Positions 50,312 through 59,627 of a stretch of 64,000 bases of DNA are shown here, piece by piece (position 1 is the stretch's first letter; every line of letters starts with the position of its first letter). A program made the translations under genes and the position numbers. This DNA comes from Planococcus maritimus (GTDB taxonomy: Bacteria; Bacillota; Bacilli; Bacillales_A; Planococcaceae), in NCBI RefSeq assembly GCF_001592825.1, contig NZ_LTZG01000001.1:1364001-1428000 (forward strand), read 5' to 3'. The notes beneath the pieces are model-generated. The model saw nothing but the letters and a program-made list of their open reading frames with translations, ran no database searches and was not told the DNA's origin.

Positions 50312-51313
50312 TTACCGAATCCATTGTTCCGTAATTTCAATCCGTTTTTCAGTCGCATCCAGCGTAACAGTTTTGCCAATCGGCATCGTCAGCATCGGCT
50401 GGGTATGGGCGCAGTCAAATTCGGCAAGCAATGGCAACTCGCGGTCGCCCAACACTTCGAGCAGAATTTCATGCGGTTTTCTTCCTGTTCCTTGGTCGTC
50501 GAATAATTCATGCTTGCCTAAAATAATTCCCGACACTTTATCGAAGACCCCGTTGAGCTTCAGTAAATTAAAGTTCTTTTCGACGACCGCAGCCGTTTTC
50601 ATGGTGTCTTCCAACAACAAAACATCACCGCTTTTAATGATCGGCATATACGGGCTGCCCATGATGCCAGCCATCGTATTCACATTCCCGCCAATTAAGC
50701 GCCCTGTCACATTGCCTTCCCGCACGCAAATCCACTCGTTTTTTCTCGCTTCCTTTTCCTGCGTTTTCTCTTCCCAATTGACTGGCTCATCTGACCAATA
50801 AGGCGGCAGCGGTACTTGATAAGGAAGTGTTTGCTTTTGCATCAGCATTTCGGAAAAATAATCGTATGTATCCTTCACAAACGGCTCGAATTCTCCAAAT
50901 GACGGCACCAGCGCCGGTCCATAAAACACCGGGATGCCGGTCTTGGCATAAATGGCGAGTAATACAGCTGTTGCGTCCGAATAACCGATCATGATTTTCG
51001 GGTCTTTTTTGAACGCTTCGTAATCGATATACGGCAATAATGCATTGGAATTCGTCCCGCCAATTGTCGACATGATACAGCGGACATCCGGGTTTCGGAT
51101 GAGTTCGTTCAACTCTTCTGCCCGCTCACGGATCGTCCCCGAACGATAGAAATCCCGTTTACCCGTCAAGCTGCCTTCTGTGATGTTAAAGCCTTTCGAT
51201 GCCAGAAAATCTTTCGCACGCTTAAAGCGTATCGGCGAATTATAGGTAATCGGAGACGACGGGGAATAGATTCCGATCGAGTCTCCTTTTTTCAAGTGAT
51301 TGAATAGGGTCAT
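50312..51313 (-). CDS. S66 family peptidase (LD-carboxypeptidase/MccF-like)
   Basis: A 333-residue S66 serine peptidase. The nucleophile lies in IGYSDATAVLLA (Ser near residue 110), the Glu in LLLEDT and the His in FDCAHTQPMLTMPIG. The size and the GGTNSNALLPYIDYEAF stretch suit MccF-type enzymes that cleave acyl-sulfamoyl nucleotides as immunity, although LD-carboxypeptidase activity on wall peptides is also possible. It precedes the racemase, and the pair may handle D-amino acids. Confidence 0.87.
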   Translation of the reverse strand: MTLFNHLKKGDSIGIYSPSSPITYNSPIRFKRAKDFLASKGFNITEGSLTGKRDFYRSGTIRERAEELNELIRNPDVRCIMSTIGGTNSNALLPYIDYEAFKKDPKIMIGYSDATAVLLAIYAKTGIPVFYGPALVPSFGEFEPFVKDTYDYFSEMLMQKQTLPYQVPLPPYWSDEPVNWEEKTQEKEARKNEWICVREGNVTGRLIGGNVNTMAGIMGSPYMPIIKSGDVLLLEDTMKTAAVVEKNFNLLKLNGVFDKVSGIILGKHELFDDQGTGRKPHEILLEVLGDRELPLLAEFDCAHTQPMLTMPIGKTVTLDATEKRIEITEQWIR

Positions 51314-51345
51314 ATGCTTACTCCTTTACTTCTATTGCCCAGTTG

Positions 51346-51852
51346 TTATTCTTCTACCTGTCTGCAAATCCGTTCGACGATCACTTGTTCAGACATTTCC
51401 GCTGTCAGCAATTGTTCGCCTGGCACGCCCAACTCGTCTTTCGGTCTCCACCATTTTTTCAGCGATTCTTCTCCGAAGTCTTCCGATTGAGGGCGTAGAT
51501 TATGGCGCTCCAGCGTGTTTTCGAAGGACAAATCGAAATAGTAGACGAGCGCCTCACCTTCATAGAACCGGATCAAGTCGAGCAGCAAGGATTCGTAACG
51601 TTCTTTCACCAAAATACCTTCCAAGATTACGATTCGGCACTTGCCTTTGCCATATTCCGTAATCTGCTGAATCAATTCTGTCGATAAATTGCCGTCGCGG
51701 TCCTGGACCATCAGCATGTCGCGGCGGACCACATCCTGCGACACCAGTAAAGTGCCGCGTCCGAAATGATCTTGCAGCCGTTTGGCAATGGTTGTCTTGC
51801 CACTGCCTGAATTTCCCCGCAAGATAAACAATTTGGTTTTCACTCTACTCAC
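51346..51852 (-). CDS. P-loop AAA kinase
   Basis: A 168-residue P-loop kinase: Walker A RGNSGSGKTTIAKRL, DVVRRDML, LEGILVKERYESLL and the lid with NLRPQSEDFGEESLKKWWRP. It resembles uridine kinase-like or AAA_33 proteins that phosphorylate small molecules. The GTG start has a weak AAAAGAG site. It may be co-transcribed with the Nif3-like gene, 8 bp upstream. Confidence 0.82.
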   Translation of the reverse strand: MSRVKTKLFILRGNSGSGKTTIAKRLQDHFGRGTLLVSQDVVRRDMLMVQDRDGNLSTELIQQITEYGKGKCRIVILEGILVKERYESLLLDLIRFYEGEALVYYFDLSFENTLERHNLRPQSEDFGEESLKKWWRPKDELGVPGEQLLTAEMSEQVIVERICRQVEE

Positions 51853-51859
51853 GCTCTTT

Positions 51860-52621
51860 TCAATGATTCAACTCAAAATGTGATTCTATCAATTCAGTAA
51901 TTTCTACACCCGGATTCAGCTCCGCAATCTTTTTCGCTAAGCTTTCTACGCCGAAAATCTCGGTGAAGGTATGGCTGCCTACTAGTAGATTGATGCCGGC
52001 ATACTGAGCATACTGAATCGAGTAAAGCGTGGCTTCACCGGTCACATACGTATCGCACCCTCTTTCGGCCGCCTCACGAATGAGTGCAGAGGAATGGCCC
52101 GCACCGGTCAACACGCCGACACGTTTAACGGGCTGTGCATTGTTTTTCCATGCGCGTACCGGTTCGTTTAAAGTGCCGCGCATTCTTTTCGCCAACTGCT
52201 CAAACTCAACAGGGATAGTGAATTCCCCAATGCCCGGTAGTTCGCCGTCCGCTTCACTATAAGTGGAGTACGCATCGATTTCATCGACTTTCAACATCTT
52301 CATCAATGATGTACAGGTCCCAAAGTCCACAAAATCCAGTGGTGCATGGATCCAAAAATGGCCGATATTGTGCTGTTTCAACCGACTGACGCACGCTTCT
52401 CTTAAGCCATAGATGAAATCCCAGGCATCGTGATGCGTCAATAGTAAATCGATGCCTTGTGCGATAGCCATTTCAACTGTTTCAATAGACAAATTGGTCG
52501 CGTAGCCAATCTTGTGGATGTCGCCGTCTCTCGTGTTAGTAAAGCCGTATTCATCGTCCTCTTTTAGTAATTCTTCGCCGAACAACCGCTGAATCGTCTT
52601 CTCAAACTCGTTTCGTTTCAT
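51860..52621 (-). CDS. Nif3-like dinuclear metal centre protein
   Basis: A 253-residue protein of the Nif3/YqfO superfamily, which forms hexameric toroids with a dinuclear metal site. Metal ligands are probably in LLTHHDAWDF, and the C-terminal HTFTEIFGVESLAKK. GTP-cyclohydrolase-like or phosphatase roles have been suggested for the family, none settled. The ATG start lacks a strong site. Confidence 0.85.
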   Translation of the reverse strand: MKRNEFEKTIQRLFGEELLKEDDEYGFTNTRDGDIHKIGYATNLSIETVEMAIAQGIDLLLTHHDAWDFIYGLREACVSRLKQHNIGHFWIHAPLDFVDFGTCTSLMKMLKVDEIDAYSTYSEADGELPGIGEFTIPVEFEQLAKRMRGTLNEPVRAWKNNAQPVKRVGVLTGAGHSSALIREAAERGCDTYVTGEATLYSIQYAQYAGINLLVGSHTFTEIFGVESLAKKIAELNPGVEITELIESHFELNH

Positions 52622-52937
52622 CTCAAAAGCCCCACTATTCTGTTTTTTCTTGATTTTACCACATAAGATGCATTTGATAATATTGGAAATTTAATTTAGT
52701 TACCCGCAGTTATGGTTTTACAGAATAGGAACGTACGTTTTTTCGGTTGGCGAAATATTTTCCTTGACCCTTTTTCGTGAATTCTGTAGCCTTAGTAGAA
52801 GAAACACGCGGGGGCTGCACACCGACTGGAAACACCAGAGCATTTGGTGAAAACTTAAAGATGTTAAAGTGAACACGAATAGCTCTAGACATCTGAGGAA
52901 ATGAACAGGTCCCCCAGGATTCGGGGAGGAACGCACG
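52622..52937. other. Intergenic stretch with an SOS-like box
   Basis: About 315 bases between divergent Nif3-like and GAF-STAS genes. GGAACGTACGTTTT (52728-52741) matches 12 of 14 positions of the B. subtilis LexA consensus, with a GAAC-N4-GTTT core. TTGACC (52772-52777) could be a -35 for the rightward gene with a poor TAGCCT 17 bp on. A small CACCA...TGGTG repeat (52834-52850) lies nearer the start. No gene is seen. Confidence 0.35.
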
Positions 52938-53783
52938 ATGAACGAAAAAAAGGGAATGTCCACGCACGATTCGTTAAAAGCTGTTTCCTACAAGCTGTTT
53001 CAAGTGATCAGTGACGAACTCGATGTCAACACCGCTTACGTGACCGAGCGAGGTCCGACCGCGATGAAAGTCATCAGTTCATTCAATAAAGACCATTACG
53101 TCATTCCTGAAGGTTATGCGGTGGAATATGACGGCACTTACTGCCGCCTAATCATCCAGAGTGACCAGGAAGCGATGCGTACAAATAATTTAGGCTCATT
53201 TACGTTGACGAAGGACTTGGAAGTAACGCCGCAGCTGGAGGTCAAAGGCTTTCTCGGCGTGACATTACGCGATTTTTATGGCGAAATCTTCGGCACTTTA
53301 TGTGTCATGGATAAGGAAGAAAAAGAGTTCAGTGACCAAGACATCCATTTCCTGAAACAAATGGCGGAAGTGCTGTCTTATGTCATCCATTTGGACAATA
53401 CCTTGGCAGACATCGAGTTGTTGAGCGTGCCAATCATCCCGATCAAAAAGGGCTTGGCTATTTTGTCACTTCAAGGGAATATCAATGAAGCACGTTCTCA
53501 GAAAATCATGGAAGACACGCTTTATTATGCGGCTGACAAAGGCATCCATTCGTTTGTTATCGACTTGTCGCAATTGAGACTGTTGGAAAATCAGTTCCCG
53601 GATGTCTTAAAGAATCTGGTGTCCGGCTTGAACGTCATGGGCGTCCAAGTCATGATGACGGGCCTTCCGCCTTGGCTCGTCCAAATGCCGGGGGTCAGTG
53701 AACATTTATCACAATTGAAAACCGAGTATGTCGCCGATATTGAATCGGCACTCAATAAGATCGGCTATAAGCTGGAAAAATAA
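52938..53783 (+). CDS. GAF-STAS regulatory protein
   Basis: A 281-residue protein with an N-terminal GAF domain (about residues 15-155, ELDVNTAYVTERG, GVTLRDFYGEIFGTLCVMD) and a C-terminal STAS domain (165-278, AILSLQGNINEARSQKIMED, SFVIDLSQLRLLENQF). The order is like RsbR-type stress regulators and anti-anti-sigma proteins with a sensor. It probably senses a small molecule and acts by partner switching, but no kinase or sigma factor adjoins it. GGGGAGG precedes the ATG. It is a single gene with a strong terminator. Confidence 0.82.
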   Translation: MNEKKGMSTHDSLKAVSYKLFQVISDELDVNTAYVTERGPTAMKVISSFNKDHYVIPEGYAVEYDGTYCRLIIQSDQEAMRTNNLGSFTLTKDLEVTPQLEVKGFLGVTLRDFYGEIFGTLCVMDKEEKEFSDQDIHFLKQMAEVLSYVIHLDNTLADIELLSVPIIPIKKGLAILSLQGNINEARSQKIMEDTLYYAADKGIHSFVIDLSQLRLLENQFPDVLKNLVSGLNVMGVQVMMTGLPPWLVQMPGVSEHLSQLKTEYVADIESALNKIGYKLEK

Positions 53784-53822
53784 AAGGAAGGGAAAAGCCC
53801 GAGAGCTTTTCCCTTCCTTTTA
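53782..53822. terminator. Bidirectional terminator
   Basis: Perfect 17-bp stem (AAAAGGAAGGGAAAAGC and its complement) between convergent genes. Confidence 0.9.
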
Positions 53823-53867
53823 TTATGGAGACCAGAAACACTCACCTAAGGTTAGCCTGAAACTCTC

Positions 53868-54707
53868 TTAAAAATCGAAGTTGTCCGGATCCGGGCCGAT
53901 GCGGCGGTCTTCGTTCAATGCCGAAATCCGTTGCATGTCTTCCTCTGTCAATTCAAAATCAAATACTTGGGCATTTTCCGCAATACGCCCCGCATTGGTC
54001 GACTTCGGAATGGTCACGACACCGTTTTGCAGATTCCAGCGCAGAATGACTTGTGCGACCGATTTATCATATTTTGCCGCGATTTCTTTCAGCTCAGGCT
54101 GCTCGATTGCTTCGCCTGCCATGAGCGGCGACCAGGCTTCCGCTTGGATATTGTGCTCGCGGCAGAAAGCAAGCAGTTTTTCCTGCGTCAAACGCGGATG
54201 GTACTCGATTTGATTGACGACCGGCTTGATGTCCGCATCTTCCATCAGGTCTTTCAAGTGGTGGATCTGGAAATTGCTGACGCCGATCGCTATGACTTGC
54301 CCGTCCATATAAAGATGTTCGAGCGCTTTCCAAGCCTCTTTGTATTTGCCTTCAACCGGCCAATGGAGCAAGTACAGATCCAGATATTCCAGCCCCAATT
54401 TCTTCAAGCTCGTCCCGTAGGCTTGAATACCGGATGTGTAGCCGAAATCGTCGTTCCATAGTTTTGACGTGATGAATAAGTCTTCCCTCGAAATCCCCGC
54501 CGCTTTGATCCCCTGGCGGATTCCTTCTCCGACACTTTCCTCGTTTCCGTAAATGGCAGCAGTATCGATACTGCGGTAGCCATTCACGATGGCCGTTTTA
54601 ACGGCTTCTGTCGCTTCAGGCCCATCTTCTACTCTAAACACACCCAGGCCGAGCCAAGGCATTTCACTTCCGTTAGTTAACGTGACCGTTGCTTGTAAAT
54701 TTTTCAT
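53868..54707 (-). CDS. Aldo/keto reductase
   Basis: A 279-residue AKR of the YvgN/YtbE type. The catalytic tetrad is visible: Asp in SIDTAAIYGNEE, Tyr in the same stretch, Lys in ITSKLWN and His in YLLHWPVEG. The C-terminal IPKSTNAGRIAENAQVFDFELT is typical. It reduces carbonyls such as methylglyoxal with NADPH. A GAGGGAGGG site precedes the ATG. Confidence 0.92.
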   Translation of the reverse strand: MKNLQATVTLTNGSEMPWLGLGVFRVEDGPEATEAVKTAIVNGYRSIDTAAIYGNEESVGEGIRQGIKAAGISREDLFITSKLWNDDFGYTSGIQAYGTSLKKLGLEYLDLYLLHWPVEGKYKEAWKALEHLYMDGQVIAIGVSNFQIHHLKDLMEDADIKPVVNQIEYHPRLTQEKLLAFCREHNIQAEAWSPLMAGEAIEQPELKEIAAKYDKSVAQVILRWNLQNGVVTIPKSTNAGRIAENAQVFDFELTEEDMQRISALNEDRRIGPDPDNFDF

Positions 54708-55162
54708 GATTGATGCCCTCCCTCGTTCGATAGTTGATACACAATAATTTTAGTATACCCCTTATCTACCAAACTATCGCAGATTGAGTTACTAAACCCA
54801 TAGTTTGTAAGCCCACGCACCGCCTAGCTTTTATAAAAAGTTATTCAAAGATAATACCCAACTATTTCTTGCCTGATACTTGAGCTGTACAAGCCGATAA
54901 ATAGTTTCAAATCGAGATAAATGTGGTATTCTAATAAAAAATAGATTTATTTGGATATTTATGATGCCTAATGATACGGTATAATTAAAAGCCCAGAAAA
55001 ATAATTAAGTCTTAAGACCTTTAATTGTTTTAGCTCTCCCCTCTTTTCTACACAGGAATTTTCCGTCTTACAGCTATTTAAAGCGGTGTACATAATTAAG
55101 CATCGGACATTGTTTTGTATTGGTTTAATAACATCTTCATTAGAAAATCTTAAAGAAAGAGC
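54708..55162. other. AT-rich divergent intergenic region (455 bp)
   Basis: Two divergent genes share this gap. CAAACTAT (54770-54777) and ATAGTTTG (54800-54807) form an 8-bp inverted repeat with a 22-nt spacer, about 60 bp upstream of the aldo/keto reductase start. A TATAAT (54981-54986) suits rightward transcription, with a weak -35. I see no riboswitch or ORF with a credible site. Confidence 0.4.
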
Positions 55163-57595
55163 GTGAGTCCTATTACCAATCTCTTTAGCTCGTATAACCT
55201 TCCCCTCGTGGCCCTCTCCATTTTGGTCGCCATCTTTTCCGCTTCCGTCGCACTCGATATCAGCAGCCGCCTGAAATATGCTAAAAATGTGTCACACCTC
55301 CGATGGATCACAGCAGGTGCCTTTGTGCTCGGGCTCGGCATTTGGTCGATGCATTTTATCGGCATGCTGGCGTTTCACTTGCCGGTTGACGTGTCCTATC
55401 ATTTTGGTTTGGTGATATTGTCGATCGTGCCAGCAATTGCTTCTTGCGCGGTTGCGTTTTATTTGATTAGCAAGCCGTCCGTCTCGTGGCGCAATTTAGT
55501 TACAGGCGCCTTCTTTATAAGCATTGGAATCGTGTCGATGCATTATTTGGGGATGGATGCCATGCGCATGGATGCCATGATTTCCTATGATCCATTTTTG
55601 TGGACATTGTCTGCACTCATTGCCTTTGCTGCTTCGTTTGTTGGATTGGCTTTGCTGTTCTACATTCCAAATGTTCCAAGATTTCACTGGCGCAAGCTGG
55701 CCGGAGCCGTGCTGATTGGCCTCGCTGTTTCAGGAATGCACTACACTGGCATGGCGGCCGCCAATTTTTCACAAATGGACCACTCGGCTGCTGGCCACAC
55801 TTCTCCTTTCTCAGTCGATAGCACGCTGCTCGCCTATGGCATCGGCGGGGGCATGCTCATGCTTTTTGTCCTGACACTCGCGAGCATTCGCACAGACCGC
55901 CGCTTGGAAATTCAATCCACAGAGTCCGAAATGAAGTTTCAATCCGTTATCGAATCGGCGAAAGATGCGATTATCGTTGCGGACTTTCAAGGGTCGATTG
56001 TCCAATGGAATCGAGGCGCAGAGGCCATTTTCGGCTATAGCCAAAAAGAAATTCTTGGACGAAATATTAGCACACTCATGCCCGAGCGCTTGAAAAAAGC
56101 ACACGGAGACGGCATGAACGCTTACCGCGAAACGCGCATCCCCCATGTAATCGGCAACACGGTCGAATTGACAGGCCTGCGAAAAAATGGCGAGGAATTC
56201 CAGCTCGAAATGTCTGTTGGCACGTGGGAAACAGAGAAAGGCGTTTTCTTCAGCAGCATTCTCCGCGACATCACAGAACGCAAAGCATCCGAAGACAAAA
56301 TCAATGATTTGGTGTACTTGGATCCTTTAACAGGATTGCCAAATCGCCGTTTGTTCAACGACCGGCTGGATTCACTGCTGCGCCAAGCAGATGAACGCGG
56401 CTTTAACTTCTCGCTATTTTATATGGATCTCGATAATTTCAAAATGATCAACGATCGCTTTGGGCATTCAATGGGCGATCATTTTCTTCAAAGTGTCGCC
56501 AGCCGTCTGGAAGCGCAAATTAGTCCAAGAGATACGCTATCACGGCTTGGCGGAGATGAATTCATTTTGCTGTTACCGAATACTGAGTACGGCAAAGCCG
56601 CAGATCTCGCACAAAATCTCATTGCAGCCCTGAACGTTCCTTTTCGCTTTGAAAACGAAGAAATTTTCACCAGCCTTTCGATCGGCATCAGCCTATTTCC
56701 TTCTGATGGCAATGATTCCGAGACCTTAGTTAAAAATGCTGACATCGCTATGTATCAGGCAAAAGAAGAAGGAAAAAACGGCTTTCAGTTCTTCACTCCC
56801 AATATGAACGAAACGATCGACCGCAAGTCAAAGCTGGCAACAGGACTGCGCAAAGGTTTGGAGCATGGTGAATTCACGATTCACTACCAACCGCAGATTA
56901 ACTTGCAAAATGAACAAATTATTGGTGTGGAAGCCTTGCTCAGGTGGAACCATCCCGAATGGGGCAGCATTTCACCGGCAGAGTTCATCCCGATTGCTGA
57001 AGAGACCGGAAGCATCACAAAGATCGGTGAATTTGTATTGGAGGAAGCCTGCCGGCAAAACAAGTTTTGGCAAGATTTAGGGATTGCTCCCTTCCGCGTG
57101 GCGGTCAATATTTCGGCACGGCAGTTTGCCCAAAAAGATTTGACCGAAATTGTCAGCACCATTTTGCAAAAGACTGGATTGGATCCACAGTATTTGGAAC
57201 TGGAACTGACGGAAACGATTATTCAGAATGCAGATACGGCTATCACCACTATGGAAGAACTGGCAGCTCTTGGAGTGCATTTATCCATTGATGATTTCGG
57301 CACCGGCTATTCTTCACTCAGCTATTTAAAATTGTTCCCAATCAACAGCTTAAAGATTGACCAGCATTTCACCCGCAATATTAAAAGCGATTCAAAAGAT
57401 GCGGCACTCGTCAAAACCATCATCCGCATGGCGCACGATTTGGAGTTGAACGTCATCGCAGAAGGTGTTGAGACCCTAGAACAGCTGGATTTCCTAAAAA
57501 CTGAGCAATGCAACCAGGCACAAGGCTATTACTTTAATCGCCCATTGCCAGCGCAAGACATTGAAAACATCTACTATAAGATAGAGCCGGCTTAA
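55163..57595 (+). CDS. MHYT-PAS-GGDEF-EAL protein (YkoW/DgcW-like)
   Basis: An 810-residue membrane protein. Residues 10-250 form the MHYT sensor with seven helices and the repeated motifs MHFIGM, MHYLGM and MHYTGM, which are thought to bind copper and sense a diatomic gas. A PAS domain lies about 262-380, then GGDEF (motif GGDEF near 464, RLGGDEFILLLP) and EAL (EALLRW near 589, DDFGTGYSS later). Both catalytic motifs are intact, so it could make and break c-di-GMP. The domain order and length match B. subtilis YkoW (DgcW). The GTG start has only a weak AAAGAAAGAG site. Confidence 0.92.
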   Translation: MSPITNLFSSYNLPLVALSILVAIFSASVALDISSRLKYAKNVSHLRWITAGAFVLGLGIWSMHFIGMLAFHLPVDVSYHFGLVILSIVPAIASCAVAFYLISKPSVSWRNLVTGAFFISIGIVSMHYLGMDAMRMDAMISYDPFLWTLSALIAFAASFVGLALLFYIPNVPRFHWRKLAGAVLIGLAVSGMHYTGMAAANFSQMDHSAAGHTSPFSVDSTLLAYGIGGGMLMLFVLTLASIRTDRRLEIQSTESEMKFQSVIESAKDAIIVADFQGSIVQWNRGAEAIFGYSQKEILGRNISTLMPERLKKAHGDGMNAYRETRIPHVIGNTVELTGLRKNGEEFQLEMSVGTWETEKGVFFSSILRDITERKASEDKINDLVYLDPLTGLPNRRLFNDRLDSLLRQADERGFNFSLFYMDLDNFKMINDRFGHSMGDHFLQSVASRLEAQISPRDTLSRLGGDEFILLLPNTEYGKAADLAQNLIAALNVPFRFENEEIFTSLSIGISLFPSDGNDSETLVKNADIAMYQAKEEGKNGFQFFTPNMNETIDRKSKLATGLRKGLEHGEFTIHYQPQINLQNEQIIGVEALLRWNHPEWGSISPAEFIPIAEETGSITKIGEFVLEEACRQNKFWQDLGIAPFRVAVNISARQFAQKDLTEIVSTILQKTGLDPQYLELELTETIIQNADTAITTMEELAALGVHLSIDDFGTGYSSLSYLKLFPINSLKIDQHFTRNIKSDSKDAALVKTIIRMAHDLELNVIAEGVETLEQLDFLKTEQCNQAQGYYFNRPLPAQDIENIYYKIEPA

Positions 57596-57637
57596 AGGGT
57601 CTAACAAACCGGCCGGCTTATGAAGGGGGACACGCTC

Positions 57638-57886
57638 ATGGAATTTGCTCAGAAATCATTTAAGCCCAATACTAAAATCGAATATCCCTTGTACGGCCTT
57701 TATATCTTTATGATGATAGTGTCATTTTACTGGAGAGAATTATTTCCGTTCACCTTCCTGGTGCCTGCAGGAATTTTTTTAATCAGGAGTTTCCAAACCT
57801 TTCAGTTGAACAACAAGAAAGAAATGTATGGCTTCTTGTTGATAGCCGCTATTTTTTTCATAGGCGCTCTCGTCGCAAAGCTGTAA
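57638..57886 (+). CDS. Small membrane protein
   Basis: An 82-residue protein with three hydrophobic stretches (about residues 17-32, 39-50 and 62-80). The ATG at 57638 follows GAAGGGGGA. It lies 42 bp after the MHYT-GGDEF-EAL gene on the same strand and may be co-transcribed. No family recognised. Confidence 0.6.
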   Translation: MEFAQKSFKPNTKIEYPLYGLYIFMMIVSFYWRELFPFTFLVPAGIFLIRSFQTFQLNNKKEMYGFLLIAAIFFIGALVAKL

Positions 57887-57905
57887 AGCATCTACTTATA
57901 TTATC

Positions 57906-57957
57906 CGAAAAAGAAGCGAGGAAATGCTGCATATGGCAGCGTCTCCCCACTTCTTTT
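57906..57957. terminator. Terminator hairpin between convergent units
   Basis: A long interrupted stem (GAAAAAGAAG...GCTGC-atat-GGCAGC...CTTCTTTTC) with A/T runs on both sides. Confidence 0.65.
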
Positions 57958-57965
57958 CAATATGT

Positions 57966-58973
57966 CTACTCGTCTTCCCAATTCCACAGTTCCACTTGCC
58001 CCAATTGCTCGCCGGCCACCATGGCTTCATCTTCCAGCTTCAATAATTCCTTGACTGGGCCAGTGACCACAGCTCCATATACCATAAAGCCGTTTTCCTC
58101 CATATACTCGTAGCGTTCATTCAAATAACTCAGGCCTAAAAATCTTTCATAATAAGCGGCAGATTTTTCTTCGAGCAAAGTTTCCATATTGGCCATCATC
58201 ATCTGCTTGCTTTCTTGTATGGTCTCAGAATCAAGCCGGTAGATAGAAGAAAAGGACTGAAAATCGTCGGAAACGCTTTGCCCACCCGTCAGTCCGAAGA
58301 GCGTGTTCACCGACAAATCGTCTCCGCCGCCTCCCCAGGCACCTGGCGTGAACGTCTCAAATTCGCCCGTATGCAGTGGCATCCACAAAACATCAATATC
58401 ATAAGGTTCCAATTGTGCGATTAGCTCTTCAGGCGTCATGAAACGGCCTGTCGAGAAGGCCATTTCCGCTACGGTCCCTTCGTGCAGTTTGTCCAGCGTG
58501 TTCCAAACATCAGGCTGGCCGTAAGCTTTAAGTGAATTGCCGTTGCGCGGATCTTCCGGATAGAAAAAGAAGAAACGATCAAGTTCATCTCTCGAAGGGA
58601 TTTGGTATTCGATAGACGATAAGCTGTTTGACAAGCGCTTCGTCACTTGCGCCTCCCCTACGACCATTTCCTCCTTGCCCACTGTTCTGACCAAAGGGTA
58701 GGAAAATGCACTGGTGCCTAAGGGAGAAACTTCTTCCTCTTCAAACCCGAATCCCCCGCGGACATTAGGTACAGTCCAATCCAAAGCGAGTTTCGTGTAG
58801 TAGTCATTTTCTTCTGCCACTTGCAGCCCATCGGTAATAAATGCCAAAGCAATCATATAGGCACCGTATAGTAGCACCCCAATCATGAGTATGCGGAGAA
58901 TCCGTATCGTTAACACAAAGCGGGATTTCTTTAATATCTTTTTTTCCAATGCCTCATTCCATTCTGTCATCAT
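57966..58973 (-). CDS. Anti-sigma factor of the Sigma_reg type (YhdL-like)
   Basis: A 335-residue membrane protein. A short cytoplasmic N-terminus (residues 1-20) that would hold the sigma factor precedes one helix (23-48, FVLTIRILRILMIGVLLYGAYMI, split in the middle), then a large outside domain of the Sigma factor regulator N/C type (GFGFEEEE, LSVNTLFGLTGGQSVSD). It overlaps the upstream sigma gene by 20 bp, the usual coupling of an ECF sigma and its membrane anti-sigma. No third gene like yhdK follows. Confidence 0.8.
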   Translation of the reverse strand: MMTEWNEALEKKILKKSRFVLTIRILRILMIGVLLYGAYMIALAFITDGLQVAEENDYYTKLALDWTVPNVRGGFGFEEEEVSPLGTSAFSYPLVRTVGKEEMVVGEAQVTKRLSNSLSSIEYQIPSRDELDRFFFFYPEDPRNGNSLKAYGQPDVWNTLDKLHEGTVAEMAFSTGRFMTPEELIAQLEPYDIDVLWMPLHTGEFETFTPGAWGGGGDDLSVNTLFGLTGGQSVSDDFQSFSSIYRLDSETIQESKQMMMANMETLLEEKSAAYYERFLGLSYLNERYEYMEENGFMVYGAVVTGPVKELLKLEDEAMVAGEQLGQVELWNWEDE

Positions 58974-59484
58974 GCCACCCTTTCTGTTTTGCCAGCGCCT
59001 CCAGTTTTTTTCGCGAACGATGAAGCGTGACCTTGACTTGATCTGTTGACAAATCCATCGAATTTGCTATTTCAGCATAACTAAACGATTCCACTTCCCT
59101 TAAGTATAAAATCGTCCGGTAATGTTCCGGCAAATAATTGAACAAGGCATGCAAATCGTCGTTTCGCTCTTGCGCCAAAGCCTCATCTTCCGGCAATCCG
59201 TACGGGCTGATCATCTCCTCGGCCGGCTTGAATATATTGAGCACAGGGATGTTTTGCCTTCTCTTTCGTTTGCGCCATTCGTCAATATAAATATTACGCG
59301 CCACCTTGAAAAGCCATGCTCTCGCTTCTTCTCCTTGATAAGTATGGAGCGAGATCGTTGCCCTGACAAATGTCTCCTGGGTCAAATCTTCCGCCAAATG
59401 CGAAGAACCTGATAATTTCCAAAGATAATAATAAAGGGGTTTTGAATACAGTTTAAAAAGTTGTTCCAGCTGTTGATTTTTCAT
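58954..59484 (-). CDS. ECF RNA polymerase sigma factor (SigM-like)
   Basis: A 176-residue ECF sigma factor with region 2 (SSHLAEDLTQETFVRATISL, RAWLFKVARNIYIDEWRK) and region 4 (LPEHYRTILYLREVESFSYAEIANSMDLSTDQVKVTLHRSRKKL). It directs transcription in envelope stress. It is followed by its anti-sigma gene, and an ECF-type promoter (TGTAAC-N16-CGTGTA) stands 30 bp upstream, so it should activate its own operon. Closest by context to SigM-YhdL of B. subtilis; the orthology is unproven. Confidence 0.87.
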   Translation of the reverse strand: MKNQQLEQLFKLYSKPLYYYLWKLSGSSHLAEDLTQETFVRATISLHTYQGEEARAWLFKVARNIYIDEWRKRKRRQNIPVLNIFKPAEEMISPYGLPEDEALAQERNDDLHALFNYLPEHYRTILYLREVESFSYAEIANSMDLSTDQVKVTLHRSRKKLEALAKQKGWHDDRME

Positions 59485-59513
59485 TGTGTCCCCCTTTATT
59501 AATCTCTACCACT

Positions 59514-59541
59514 TACACGTTTGCTTTTCCTTAATGTTACA
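59514..59541 (-). promoter_or_regulatory. ECF-type autoregulatory promoter
   Basis: On the minus strand TGTAAC (59541-59536) and CGTGTA (59519-59514) are 16 bp apart, 30 bp before the sigma factor start. This matches the TGAAAC-N16-CGT form of Bacillus ECF promoters. Confidence 0.7.
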
Positions 59542-59627
59542 GTTTTCCTGAAATAATTTGCAAAAATAATTCCATCCCCTTTCCTGTAACTGGATAAAAT
59601 TATTTTATTTCGGCACACAAAATGGTG

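Noticed and set aside
52710..52967. Two overlapping minus-strand frames upstream of the GAF-STAS gene
   Set aside because: They are overlapping frames of each other, one overlaps the GAF-STAS start, and neither has a site or recognisable sequence.
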